In this document: positions 17,921-26,290 of the stretch, one piece after another
Numbering within the stretch: position 1 is the stretch's first letter
Layout of the letters: each line of letters begins with the position of its first letter
Origin: Desulfosporosinus sp. Sb-LF
GTDB lineage: Bacteria; Bacillota; Desulfitobacteriia; Desulfitobacteriales; Desulfitobacteriaceae
DNA length: 64,000 nt
Direction: 5' to 3'
Assembly: GCF_004766055.1 (NCBI RefSeq)
Contig: NZ_SPQR01000001.1
Coordinates: 310,001-374,000, forward strand
Position numbers and translations under genes: made by a program
The notes under the pieces: generated by a model
Database searches by the model: none
Told to the model about the DNA's origin: nothing
Seen by the model: the letters and a program-made list of their open reading frames with translations, nothing else

Positions 17921-18943
17921 TTATTTGCCGAAAGAACAATGCGGGTAAGTGCAGACCGGGCAGTCAAGACAAAGTCCACCGTGTCCTAGTTTGACAATGT
18001 CAAGGCGCGAAAGTCGCTCTCCTGTAAGCAGGCGTGGAGCGAATAAATCAAATGCTGTTGTTTTAGAATACATCACGCACCCGGGTAACCCCATGATTGG
18101 GACATCTCCGATGTAGGCCAGTAGAAACATGGCTCCTGGTAAAATCGGTGCGCCGTAAGTGATGAGCTCTGCTCCCATTTCTTTAATGGCTGTGGGGGTG
18201 ACATCGTCAGGATCGACGGACATGCCTCCGCTGACTAAGATCATGTTTGCCCCCTGACTTAGTTGGTCTTGAATGCTGCTTTGAATCAGAGGCACATCAT
18301 CGCTAGCAAACGTTTGATCTAGGACAACGGATCCCCAACCTTCAATTTTTGAGCGTAGTACTGGGCCGAACTTATCTTGGATCCGTCCATGATAGACTTC
18401 ACTTCCCGTTGTGACGATCCCAACCTTCAACTGCTTTAGAGGCCGCACCTCTAGAATAGGATTTGAAAACGTTTGGACAATTCGTTCCGCTTCGATAACC
18501 ACTTTTTCATCGATCATCAGAGGAACGACACGGGTCCCAGCGACTTTATCCCCTTTTTTCACAGGGCGATGATTGTGAAGCGTAGCGAGGACGATATATT
18601 CTAAAGTATTCAAGGCCAAAATGCCGTCTTCTGAGACATAAAGAAGACCGTCTTGGGCAGCGGTAAGTGTGACCTTTCCTTCTTTGGGCTCGTCAAGGGT
18701 TAGCCCTGAACCGGAGACTGCTTGGGCGAGGCGCTCTGCCGCTTCATTTTCATGAATAAGCCCGGGCGTTTGATCCCAGACGTAAATATGTTCTTTTCCC
18801 ATGCTCAGGAGAACAGGAATATCCTCTTCCCGGACGACATGCCCCTTGCGAAACCGGGGGCCTTTAATGACACCGGGGATAATTTGCGTCATGTCATGAA
18901 TTAGAATGGCACCAACAGAATCTTGCACTTTAATTTTTTCCAT
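17921..18943 (-). CDS. molybdopterin-binding protein (MoCF domain)
   Basis: A 340-residue protein with an N-terminal SAF-like region (DSVGAILIHDMTQIIPG...FRKGHVVREEDIPVLLSMGK) and a C-terminal MoCF domain (VGIVTTGSEVYHGRIQDKF near 170, LVSGGMSVDPDDVTPTAI near 245, GLPGCVMY near 290). It ends in a cysteine-rich tail, CLDCPVCTYPHC. This is the MoeA/MogA-like family often found with molybdenum hydroxylases. The start at 18943 is set by GGAGG eight bases upstream; the frame stays open to 19081 but has no site there. It is divergent from the Mop operon, suggesting a role in its cofactor. The exact reaction is not known. Confidence 0.82.
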   Translation of the reverse strand: MEKIKVQDSVGAILIHDMTQIIPGVIKGPRFRKGHVVREEDIPVLLSMGKEHIYVWDQTPGLIHENEAAERLAQAVSGSGLTLDEPKEGKVTLTAAQDGLLYVSEDGILALNTLEYIVLATLHNHRPVKKGDKVAGTRVVPLMIDEKVVIEAERIVQTFSNPILEVRPLKQLKVGIVTTGSEVYHGRIQDKFGPVLRSKIEGWGSVVLDQTFASDDVPLIQSSIQDQLSQGANMILVSGGMSVDPDDVTPTAIKEMGAELITYGAPILPGAMFLLAYIGDVPIMGLPGCVMYSKTTAFDLFAPRLLTGERLSRLDIVKLGHGGLCLDCPVCTYPHCSFGK

Positions 18944-19098
18944 AGCGATAGCCTCCAATACATCATGGAAGGCGTGTTTATTATTAAACACACCCTGGCG
19001 TGGGATTGAAACTGTCAGAGGTTCATGGGCAGACTGAGGGGAAAACAATCTATCCCACTTGAATGGTATCGTATTCTTCACACAAGGTCAAGTATGAG

Positions 19099-19115
19099 TA
19101 ACATTCCCGATGTTA
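19099..19115. promoter_or_regulatory. candidate activator site upstream of the Mop promoter
   Basis: Inverted repeat TAACAT-N5-ATGTTA about 110 bp before the sigma-54 promoter, a suitable enhancer position. It does not match the TGTTC-N7-GAACA sites before aor, so either a different activator is used or this is chance. Confidence 0.4.
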
Positions 19116-19222
19116 AGATTTAAATTGAGCAATAAAATACTTTACAAATTATTACAACAAAAGAATGTGGTTTGAGTTTCAAAATTAAGCAGAACAGTAA
19201 GTATTGGAATTATCCGAATTGT

Positions 19223-19238
19223 TGGCACGAATTTTGCA
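19223..19238 (+). promoter_or_regulatory. sigma-54 promoter of the Mop operon
   Basis: TGGCACG-N4-TTGCA, an exact -24/-12 match (GG 19224-19225, GC 19236-19237). The start codon of mop is 260 bases away, leaving a long 5' leader that contains a small reading frame. Confidence 0.92.
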
Positions 19239-19329
19239 TATTTTATTGATCGAGCCAAGTAAAGCAAAGCCAATCAAATCAAAACAATCTAGACCAAATT
19301 AAACACAAAAAAGAATGGGAGGAACAGAT

Positions 19330-19404
19330 TTGTCAGTTGTTCATCAGATGGATGGGTGGGGAAATTGCTTTACTGACGATCGATACTTTGCTCAACATAA
19401 GTAG
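19330..19404 (+). CDS. possible 24-residue leader peptide
   Basis: A short frame TTG to TAG with a strong GGGAGG site about seven bases upstream, inside the leader between the sigma-54 promoter and mop. The peptide would be MSVVHQMDGWGNCFTDDRYF followed by AQHK. A GTCAGT/ACTGAC inverted repeat spans most of it. It could be a regulatory leader peptide or a chance frame; nothing else in the 18944-19497 interval looks coding. Confidence 0.35.
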   Translation: MSVVHQMDGWGNCFTDDRYFAQHK

Positions 19405-19497
19405 AAGTGGTATGAGAATTTGTAACTCAAGATAACCGGAAGAACGCATGCAGTAACCTTGTAGAGAATGAATTGAATCAAAAAGGAGCGAAAAAAA

Positions 19498-22224
19498 TTG
19501 CTTAAAAAAAATGTAGTCATTAACGGTGTCCCCCAAACGTTACTTGTCGATGGAGAAGTTACCCTAGCCAATGTGTTGAGGGGACAACTGCATATGACCG
19601 GAACTAAAATAGGATGTGGAAAAGCTCAATGTGGTGCATGTTCTGTTATTGTGAATGGAAAAGTCATCCGCTCCTGCGTTACCAAAATGAAACGGGTTGC
19701 TGATGATGCACAAATCACCACTATTGAAGGAGTGGGCACCAAGGAACACTTACATCCCTTGCAGCTAGCTTGGATGATCCATGGAGCTGCTCAATGTGGT
19801 TTCTGTAGTCCTGGATTCATTGTTTCAGCTAAACAACTTTTAGAGGAAAATGTCAATCCAACTAGAGAAGATGTCCGGGATTGGTTCCAAAAACACAGAA
19901 ATGCGTGCAGATGCACTGGGTATAAGCCTTTAGTTGACTCTGTCATGGAAGCTGCTCGGTTAATTCGGGGTGAGGTTACTGTTGAAGAGTTATTCGTAAA
20001 ATTACCTGCTGATGGCAAAATCATTGGAACTGAATACATTCGTCCGTCCGCTATGGCTAAGGTTACCGGTACCTGGGACTTTGGTGCTGATGCCGGACTC
20101 AAAATGCCTTGCGGAACTCTGCAACTTAAACTGGTTCAGGCCAAGGTTTCTCATGCCAATATTCTTTCTATCGACACATCTGAGGCTGAAAAAATGCCTG
20201 GCGTATATAAAGTTATTACTTATAAAGATGTTGTCGGCAAAAATCAAATTACTGGTTTAATCACTTTTCCAACGAACAAAGGGGATGGATGGGACCGTCC
20301 GATCCTATGCGAGAAAAAAGTGTTCCAATTTGGTGATGCCATAGCCATTGTTGCAGCCGATACTGCTGCACATGCTCAGGCTGCCGTTGAAAAAGTAAAG
20401 GTGGAGCTCGAATTACTTCCTGAATATATGAGCGCTCCTGCCGCTATGGCAGATGACGCTATTGAAATTCATCCTGGAACACCGAACGTTTATTTTGAAA
20501 CCAAGGTGGTAAAAGGCGAAGATACTGCGCCTTTAATGAAGGCAGCAGATGTAGTAGTTGAAGATAGTTTTTATGTCGGACGTCAGCCTCACCTACCCAT
20601 TGAGCCAGATGTCGGATTTGCCTTCTACGATGAAGATGGCAAATTGATCATCCATTCTAAAAGTATTGCAATTCATCTCCACCAGGCTATGATTGCTGCA
20701 GGAATCGGAATTGAATCAGAAAAACTGATTCTGGTACAGAACCCAACCGGCGGAACCTTTGGTTATAAGTTCAGCCCAACAATTGAAGCCTTATTAGGGG
20801 TTGCCGCAGTTGCTACAGGTAAACCTGTATACCTAGAGTTTGACTATTTCCAACAAACGACTTATACCGGAAAACGTTCGCCTTTCTTTATTGACCTTAA
20901 ACTAGGGGCCACTAAAGAAGGTAAATTAACGGCTATGGAATCTGATTGGACAGTAGACCATGGTCCATATTCCGAATTTGGTGACTTGCTCACCATGCGG
21001 GGCACTCAGTTTATAGGCTGTGGTTATAACATCCCTAATATTCGCGGTAATGGACGAACCGTATGTACGAACCATGCTTGGGGTTCAGCTTTCCGGGGTT
21101 ATGGATCTCCTCAAAGTACCTTCTCGTCTGAGGTTTTGATGGATGAACTAGCAGAAAAACTGGGCATAGATCCATTTGAACTGCGTTATAAAAACGTCTA
21201 CAGACCTGGTGACACTACACCTACCGGTTGTGAACCAGATGTTTACTGCATGGTGGAGATCATGGATAAACTTAAACCTGCTTACACAAAAGCACAAGAA
21301 TGGGCAAAACAGCCAGCATCAGCTGCTGACAAGAAACGCGGAATTGGAATGTCCATCGGTGTCTATGGATCAGGTCTAGACGGAGCGGACAGTTCTGCAG
21401 TCAATGCTGAGCTAACTGCAACGGGCGTTACAATTTATTCTTCATGGGAAGATCATGGTCAAGGCGCGGATATGGGAACATTAACGATCGCTCATGAGGC
21501 TTTGCGTCCGTTGGGAATTAAACCGGAAGATATTAAACTTGTTATGTGTGACATGGCATTAACCCCCAACAGCGGACCTGCCGGCGGAAGTCGTTCTAAT
21601 GTTTTGTGCGGTAATGCTACTCGGGTTGCTTGCGAAATGCTGTTGAAAGGGATCACGAAAGCGGATGGATCCTTCCGAACCTATGAAGAAATGATTGCTG
21701 AAAAGTTACCAGTATATTTTGAAGGTGTTTGGACCGCTCCTGCTAAAGATTGCGATGTAGAGACTGGACAAGGGAATCCCTTTGCTGTTTATATGTATGG
21801 AGCCTTCCTGTCTCAAGTTGAAGTCGACATCACGACAGGTAAGACTGAAGTTGTAAAAATGACGATGGTAGCCGATGTGGGTAAAATTATTAATAAACTG
21901 GTAGTAGACGGACAACTCTATGGTGGGTTGATTCAAGGTCTTGGTCTAGCCCTGAGTGAGGATTTCGAGGACCTGAAGAAACATACAGATTTGATCGGCT
22001 GCGGACTACCCTTTATCAAAGATGCCCCGGACAATATTGAACTTCTCTATGTAGAAACCTTAAGACCTCATGGTCCTTTCGGTGCTGCAGGCTCGGGAGA
22101 ATTGCCGCTGACATCCCCTCATGCTTCTATTATTAATGCTATTTACAATGCCTGCGGAGCACGGATTACTCATTTACCTGCTCGTCCTGAAAAAGTACTT
22201 GCTGCACTTGATGCTAAAAAATAA
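19498..22224 (+). CDS. mop: Mop-type molybdenum aldehyde oxidoreductase (xanthine oxidase family)
   Basis: Hydroxylates aldehydes to carboxylic acids with a molybdopterin cytosine dinucleotide centre and two [2Fe-2S] clusters. At 908 residues it aligns along its length with Desulfovibrio gigas Mop (907 residues, from memory). Plant-type cluster ligands are C40, C45, C48 and C60; the second cluster uses the CGFC pair (about 100-103) and CRC (about 137-139). The molybdenum domain shows GGTFGYKFSP, WGSAFRGYG, GQGADMGT, GGSRSNV, and near the C-terminus GAAGSGELPLTSP with the catalytic glutamate. There is no FAD domain, as in Mop. TTG start with an AAGGAG site. It heads the operon and is sigma-54 driven. 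Confidence 0.95.
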   Translation: MLKKNVVINGVPQTLLVDGEVTLANVLRGQLHMTGTKIGCGKAQCGACSVIVNGKVIRSCVTKMKRVADDAQITTIEGVGTKEHLHPLQLAWMIHGAAQCGFCSPGFIVSAKQLLEENVNPTREDVRDWFQKHRNACRCTGYKPLVDSVMEAARLIRGEVTVEELFVKLPADGKIIGTEYIRPSAMAKVTGTWDFGADAGLKMPCGTLQLKLVQAKVSHANILSIDTSEAEKMPGVYKVITYKDVVGKNQITGLITFPTNKGDGWDRPILCEKKVFQFGDAIAIVAADTAAHAQAAVEKVKVELELLPEYMSAPAAMADDAIEIHPGTPNVYFETKVVKGEDTAPLMKAADVVVEDSFYVGRQPHLPIEPDVGFAFYDEDGKLIIHSKSIAIHLHQAMIAAGIGIESEKLILVQNPTGGTFGYKFSPTIEALLGVAAVATGKPVYLEFDYFQQTTYTGKRSPFFIDLKLGATKEGKLTAMESDWTVDHGPYSEFGDLLTMRGTQFIGCGYNIPNIRGNGRTVCTNHAWGSAFRGYGSPQSTFSSEVLMDELAEKLGIDPFELRYKNVYRPGDTTPTGCEPDVYCMVEIMDKLKPAYTKAQEWAKQPASAADKKRGIGMSIGVYGSGLDGADSSAVNAELTATGVTIYSSWEDHGQGADMGTLTIAHEALRPLGIKPEDIKLVMCDMALTPNSGPAGGSRSNVLCGNATRVACEMLLKGITKADGSFRTYEEMIAEKLPVYFEGVWTAPAKDCDVETGQGNPFAVYMYGAFLSQVEVDITTGKTEVVKMTMVADVGKIINKLVVDGQLYGGLIQGLGLALSEDFEDLKKHTDLIGCGLPFIKDAPDNIELLYVETLRPHGPFGAAGSGELPLTSPHASIINAIYNACGARITHLPARPEKVLAALDAKK

Positions 22225-22257
22225 TTAGTTCGTTTTTGGCCCACAAAACTAAAAATC

Positions 22258-22292
22258 GGAACCTAAAATTGGTTTATCCAATTTTAGGTTCC
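22258..22292 (+). terminator. strong hairpin after mop
   Basis: A perfect 15-bp stem (22258-22272 with 22278-22292, GGAACCTAAAATTGG and its complement) with a five-base loop and a weak T tract. It probably ends or attenuates mop transcription so that the accessory genes are made at a lower level. Confidence 0.75.
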
Positions 22293-22386
22293 CGTTTATA
22301 CCAGGGTAGAATGTATAACTTCCTGGTGGGCCCGTTCTCGCCAGCTCAAGCGCCTTGCCATCATGGCATCTAGCCATCCCGGCGAT

Positions 22387-22458
22387 GCTCTAATCTTAAA
22401 CATCTTTGTTTGAGTCTTGGCGGCGCTCTAACCTCGAACGTCCTGTTCGAGTCATGGC
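22387..22458. repeat. two tandem imperfect hairpin units, 38-bp period
   Basis: Unit A (22387-22421) and unit B (22425-22458) both read GCTCTAA-YC...GTTYGAGTC-TGGC. Each folds into a hairpin: CTTAAAC/GTTTGAG with one GU pair in A, and CTCGAAC/GTTCGAG perfect in B. More degenerate material of the same GC-rich character (GCCATCATGGC) lies at 22330-22386. It looks like a small intergenic palindromic repeat element; no ORF is present. Confidence 0.55.
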
Positions 22459-22497
22459 CAGCGCATATCAGTGCTACTAAGGCGACCGCCTACGAAA

Positions 22498-22516
22498 GGG
22501 CTTGGCGCTAGCCAAG
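22498..22516. repeat. palindromic element shared with the tup locus
   Basis: CTTGGC-GCTA-GCCAAG preceded by GGG. An identical 18-bp stretch occurs in reverse orientation at 35030-35047, between tupA and tupB. A reading frame entered here (MALAK) is an artefact of the repeat; the next gene's real start is downstream. Confidence 0.6.
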
Positions 22517-22561
22517 TATTCTATACCCGCACGCAATAACTTAAGGAAGTGGGTGTTGCTT

Positions 22562-24865
22562 ATGGAACAGGACGAATTAAAAAGACAAGAAGATAAGTGT
22601 ACCCAAGAGAATCCCCCTGCTTGTACAGCAGGTTGTCCAATCCACGTAGATGCTCGGAAATTGATGCTGGATATTCAAAATCAGGACTTGAAAAGTGCCT
22701 TAGCAACACTGCAAAAAAAACAGCCCTTTCCCGGAATTATTGGTCGGGTTTGTGATCATCCCTGTGAGGATGTCTGTAAACGCAAAGAGGTTGGAACGAC
22801 TATCGCTATTTCAGCCCTGGAGAGATTTTGCGTGCAAAACCAAGCTGGAAAAATAGCCAAAGCAGGGATAGTTCCCCCAAAAAGCCAGACAGTTGCAGTC
22901 GTCGGGTCTGGACTAAGAGGCCTAACTGTAGCCTATGACTTGGCTAAAAAAGGATATAAGGTTAGTCTGTTTGAGAAAGCAGATCGCCTTGGTGGAAACC
23001 TGTGGAATTTTCCGGAACATCAATTGCCTCCAGAGGTTATTGTCGAGGAACTGTCCGTCTTGAACCGGCTTAACGTTCAAATAGAGTTAAAGACTGCAAT
23101 AACTGGGCAGGGTTTAGCCAAGCTTCAAGAAGACTTTAATGTAGTGTATCTTGGCCTTGCTGAGCAATCTAAAGAAGTCAGGGAGCTCTTGGGTGAACAG
23201 TTGTGGGTCGACCCAGTCACGTGTGCTACACAGATTCCAGGAATATTTAGCGGGGCACTTTTGGGGAATGATTCCCCCATTAAGTCTGTTGCCGATGGCC
23301 GTAAGGCTGCCGTTTCCATTGATAGATATTTGCAGGGCGTTTCCTTAACTGCCTCTCGTAAAGGCGAGGGGCCTATTGAGACTAAACTATTCGTCAATAC
23401 GAATGGGATTCCCCCTCTGCCAGTGGTGGCAATGAGTAACGAAACTGGGGGTTATACACCCGAAGAAGCCGTTCAGGAAGCAGGTAGGTGCCTGAATTGT
23501 CAATGTCTCGAATGTGTGAAGGCCTGTAAATATATGCAAGAATACGGTAGTTATCCCAAAAAGTATTTAAGACAAATTTACAATAATGATACGATCGTCA
23601 TGGGCATGCGCCACGGGAATAAAATGATCAATTCTTGCAGTTTGTGTGGGCAGTGTGCTGTAGTTTGTCCTCAAGGACTAGACCTTGGGGAGACCTGCAA
23701 AGCAACCCGGGAGAGCATGGTGAGCAAAGGAAAAATGCCCCCTTCAGCCCACGATTTTGCCCTGAGGGATATGGCATTTAACAACAGTGAAGAATTTTCC
23801 TTAACCAGACAACAACCTGGCCATAATTCTAGTAAGTATGTTTTCTTTCCCGGATGCCAATTAAGTGGCTCTTCACCGGAACAGGTTGAAAAAGTGTACG
23901 CATATTTAACTGAAAAGCTTTCTGGAGGAGTAGCCCTAATGTTACGTTGCTGCGGTGCTCCGGCCGATTGGGCTGGTAATCAAGACCTGTTCCAAAACAG
24001 TTTGAAGGTTTTGGTTGCGGAGTGGGAAACCTTAGGCAAACCGGAGCTGATCGTAGCTTGTTCCACCTGTCACAGTATGTTCCGAGAAAAGTTTCCAGGA
24101 GTAGTCTCTCTGTGGGAGTTGATGGCTGATTCGGATTTACCTGTGCAAGGTGCCAGCGTGAGTAGAGGCAAAGTAGCTGTCCAGGATGCTTGTACTACGA
24201 GACATGAACCAGTCATACAGGATGCCGTCCGAGACATCTTAACTAGGCTGGGTTACGAAGTTGAAGAATTGCCCTACAGCAAAGAACGAACCAAGTGTTG
24301 TGGCTTTGGAGGGCTGACGTCTTTTGCCAATCCGGGATTGGCGAAAAAGATCGTGGAAGATCGAATAAGTGAAAGCACAACAGACTATGTAGCCTACTGT
24401 GCCATGTGCAGAGATAATTTTGCGTCTAAGGGTAAACGCACGTTTCATTTATTAGATTTAATTTTTGGAACTGACCTTGAAAAAGCTGCCATCAGGCCAA
24501 GTGTAGGATTTTCCAATCGGCATGAGAACCGGGCAAAACTAAAAAGAAAGTTTTTACATTCGCTGTGGAAAGAAGCTCCACAAGAAAAGGAAGGAGCGTA
24601 TCGAATCATTAACCTCTTGTTAAATGAAAGCGTTCTGGAAGTAATGGAAGATCGACGTTTTCTTATAGAAGATATTCAACAGGTAATAGAACTTGCGGAG
24701 CGAACAGGAAGAAAGTTCATAAATCCGGACAATGGTCACAGTTTAGCTTATTATCGCCCTGTCAAGGTGACCTATTGGGTTGAATATCAACCACAGGAAA
24801 AAGGCTTTGTGGTCCTAAATGTGTATAGCCACCGCATGGAAATTGTGGAGGACAGTCATGAATAA
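22562..24865 (+). CDS. FAD/NAD- and FeS-binding oxidoreductase with CCG (HdrD-like) domains
   Basis: Likely electron-transfer partner of Mop. Domains in order over about 767 residues: a GltD-type cysteine-rich N-terminus (CTAGCPIHVDARK, CDHPCEDVCKR), a FAD-binding Rossmann motif VAVVGSGLRGLTVAYDL, a ferredoxin-like region (CLNCQCLECVKACKY, then SCSLCGQCAVVCPQG), and two CCG motifs as in heterodisulfide reductase D (FFPGCQLSG...RCCGAP and DACTTRHE...KCCGFGG). ATG 22562 is preferred, with AAGGAAG upstream. NCBI names this family, as I recall, pyridine nucleotide-disulfide oxidoreductase/dicluster-binding protein, next to Mop in Desulfovibrio. Direct transfer from Mop clusters is inferred. Confidence 0.85.
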   Translation: MEQDELKRQEDKCTQENPPACTAGCPIHVDARKLMLDIQNQDLKSALATLQKKQPFPGIIGRVCDHPCEDVCKRKEVGTTIAISALERFCVQNQAGKIAKAGIVPPKSQTVAVVGSGLRGLTVAYDLAKKGYKVSLFEKADRLGGNLWNFPEHQLPPEVIVEELSVLNRLNVQIELKTAITGQGLAKLQEDFNVVYLGLAEQSKEVRELLGEQLWVDPVTCATQIPGIFSGALLGNDSPIKSVADGRKAAVSIDRYLQGVSLTASRKGEGPIETKLFVNTNGIPPLPVVAMSNETGGYTPEEAVQEAGRCLNCQCLECVKACKYMQEYGSYPKKYLRQIYNNDTIVMGMRHGNKMINSCSLCGQCAVVCPQGLDLGETCKATRESMVSKGKMPPSAHDFALRDMAFNNSEEFSLTRQQPGHNSSKYVFFPGCQLSGSSPEQVEKVYAYLTEKLSGGVALMLRCCGAPADWAGNQDLFQNSLKVLVAEWETLGKPELIVACSTCHSMFREKFPGVVSLWELMADSDLPVQGASVSRGKVAVQDACTTRHEPVIQDAVRDILTRLGYEVEELPYSKERTKCCGFGGLTSFANPGLAKKIVEDRISESTTDYVAYCAMCRDNFASKGKRTFHLLDLIFGTDLEKAAIRPSVGFSNRHENRAKLKRKFLHSLWKEAPQEKEGAYRIINLLLNESVLEVMEDRRFLIEDIQQVIELAERTGRKFINPDNGHSLAYYRPVKVTYWVEYQPQEKGFVVLNVYSHRMEIVEDSHE

Positions 24866-25070
24866 CACACCAAAACAGACGCAGAAAACCCTTTGGAATT
24901 GTGGTAAATGCGGTGGAGAGCTCCAGCGTGGTTCGGTAAAGGCATCCTACTTGGGTAATGATTTTGTGGTGGAAGAATTAAAATGTCTTAACTGTGGCTT
25001 GGTATTGATTACGGAGGAACTGGCTTTAGGTAAGATGTTCGAAGTTGAACAAAGTTTAGAGGATAAGTAG
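24858..25070 (+). CDS. small zinc-ribbon/redox protein (DVU_1557-like)
   Basis: A 70-residue protein with two CxxC knuckles, NCGKCGG and KCLNCGL, separated by about 25 residues, so it should bind zinc or iron like a rubredoxin or zinc ribbon. ATG 24858 has a GTGGAGGA site and overlaps the end of the upstream gene by eight bases, which means translational coupling. The order matches the DVU_1559-1557 neighbourhood of Desulfovibrio as I remember it. The function is unknown; a redox or assembly role for Mop is suggested only by location. Confidence 0.75.
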   Translation: MNNTPKQTQKTLWNCGKCGGELQRGSVKASYLGNDFVVEELKCLNCGLVLITEELALGKMFEVEQSLEDK

Positions 25071-25081
25071 GAGGGAGTAAG

Positions 25082-25528
25082 ATGGCGGTCGATGCCTTTC
25101 GTATGTTTCAATTGGCCACACAGGGATTTTGTTGTAGCCAAATTATGTTAATTCTGGGTTTGGACGAACAAGGAAAGGAAAACTCCGATTTAATCAAAGC
25201 AATGCATGGTTTGTGTGGAGGAATAGGACGGTCGGGAAAAACCTGTGGTGCACTTACCGGGGGGGCATGTTTAATTGGTTTGAACGTTGGGAAAGGAAAT
25301 CTCCTCGAATTCGGTCACGCCAAAATAAACCTTATGATCAATGACTTGATGGAATGGTTTGAAAACACCCATGGCAGTATCGATTGCGATGGGATACTAG
25401 ACCACTCACTTGATGAGGGCAACGAGTATCCTGTGCAATGTGGCAATATTGTTGCAACGACCTTTAGTAAGGTGCAAGAGATTTTAGCAGCCTATTCAGA
25501 AGACCCTGAGTCCAATGATGAGGAATAA
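25082..25528 (+). CDS. C_GCAxxG_C_C family protein
   Basis: A 148-residue protein of the C_GCAxxG_C_C family (putative redox-active or metal-binding proteins). Motif residues visible: CC in GFCCSQIML (about 17-18), GLCGGIGRSGKTCGALTGG (about 48-66), and later single cysteines (CDG and CGN). Six to eight cysteines in a small soluble protein suggest an FeS cluster or disulfide chemistry. It begins 11 bases after the zinc-ribbon gene with an AGGAGGGAG site. It corresponds to the DVU_1555-type member of the Desulfovibrio Mop cluster (from memory). Function unknown. Confidence 0.8.
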   Translation: MAVDAFRMFQLATQGFCCSQIMLILGLDEQGKENSDLIKAMHGLCGGIGRSGKTCGALTGGACLIGLNVGKGNLLEFGHAKINLMINDLMEWFENTHGSIDCDGILDHSLDEGNEYPVQCGNIVATTFSKVQEILAAYSEDPESNDEE

Positions 25529-25533
25529 AAATT

Positions 25534-26277
25534 GTGAAAAACAATGTTTTTAAATTATATGAAAGTGACGTTCTGCGCCTTACTACAGGTGATACGTTAA
25601 GACCGGGTGGGTTTTCCTTAACCGACTTGGGAGTTGAAAGCTGTGATTTTCTTCCAGGCGCAAGGGTCTTAGATGTGGGCTGCGGCAGCGGTGCAACGGT
25701 AGAGCGTTTGGTTTCTCTTTATCAGCTCCGAGCCACAGGTTTAGACCCTTCAGAGGTGCTGTTAGAGAGTGGGAAAAAGAAGAATCCAGGCTTAAATCTG
25801 ATCCGAGGGCTAGGCGAAGACCTACCCTTTCCGGCTAACCACATGGATGGGGTATTAGCGGAGTGTGCCTTGTCTGTAATGGAGGACCTGGATCAGGTTC
25901 TGATAGAAATTTTCAGGGTTCTCAAACCTGGTGGGTTGTTGGTCGCTAATGATGTGTATGCTCGAAATCCTGACGGTATCAAAGGTCTTCAGGAACTCAA
26001 TCTCAATTCATGTATCAGAAGAGCGTTGCCAAAGGAGCAATTAATCAACAAACTTCTCAAACAGGGATTTAACATCGTTAATTGGAGTGATCATACAAAC
26101 CTATTAACACAACTAACGGTTAACCTAATCATGACTCATGGCTCTATGACAAAGTTTTGGCTTAAGTCTTCTTCATGTTCAGGATCTGTTGATCCTATCC
26201 TTGCCCAGGCTGCGATTAAGGAAGCCAAGATGGGATACTTTCAACTGATCGCAAAGAAAGAAGCAAGCTGTAGTTAG
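25534..26277 (+). CDS. class I SAM-dependent methyltransferase
   Basis: A 247-residue protein with a methyltransferase fold. SAM motif I is VLDVGCGSGATVERL (about residues 44-58), followed by ATGLDPSE and the later motif LKPGGLLVANDVY. It starts at GTG 25534 with a GAGGAATAAAA site five bases after the upstream stop. The last 80 residues are not typical of known small-molecule methyltransferases. Its substrate is unknown; in the context of Mop and a radical SAM protein it may modify a cofactor, protein or small metabolite. It corresponds to the DVU_1556-type family as I recall. Confidence 0.82.
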   Translation: MKNNVFKLYESDVLRLTTGDTLRPGGFSLTDLGVESCDFLPGARVLDVGCGSGATVERLVSLYQLRATGLDPSEVLLESGKKKNPGLNLIRGLGEDLPFPANHMDGVLAECALSVMEDLDQVLIEIFRVLKPGGLLVANDVYARNPDGIKGLQELNLNSCIRRALPKEQLINKLLKQGFNIVNWSDHTNLLTQLTVNLIMTHGSMTKFWLKSSSCSGSVDPILAQAAIKEAKMGYFQLIAKKEASCS

Positions 26278-26290
26278 AGAGGAATAGCAC

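Noticed and set aside
18944-19081. N-terminal extension of the molybdopterin-binding protein
   Set aside because: GGAGG sits right before the ATG at 18943; the extension has no site and contains a hairpin, so it is more likely leader.
22502-22561. N-terminal extension MALAK... of the FAD/FeS oxidoreductase
   Set aside because: The extension begins inside a palindromic repeat also found at tup, and lacks a ribosome site; conserved sequence begins after 22562.
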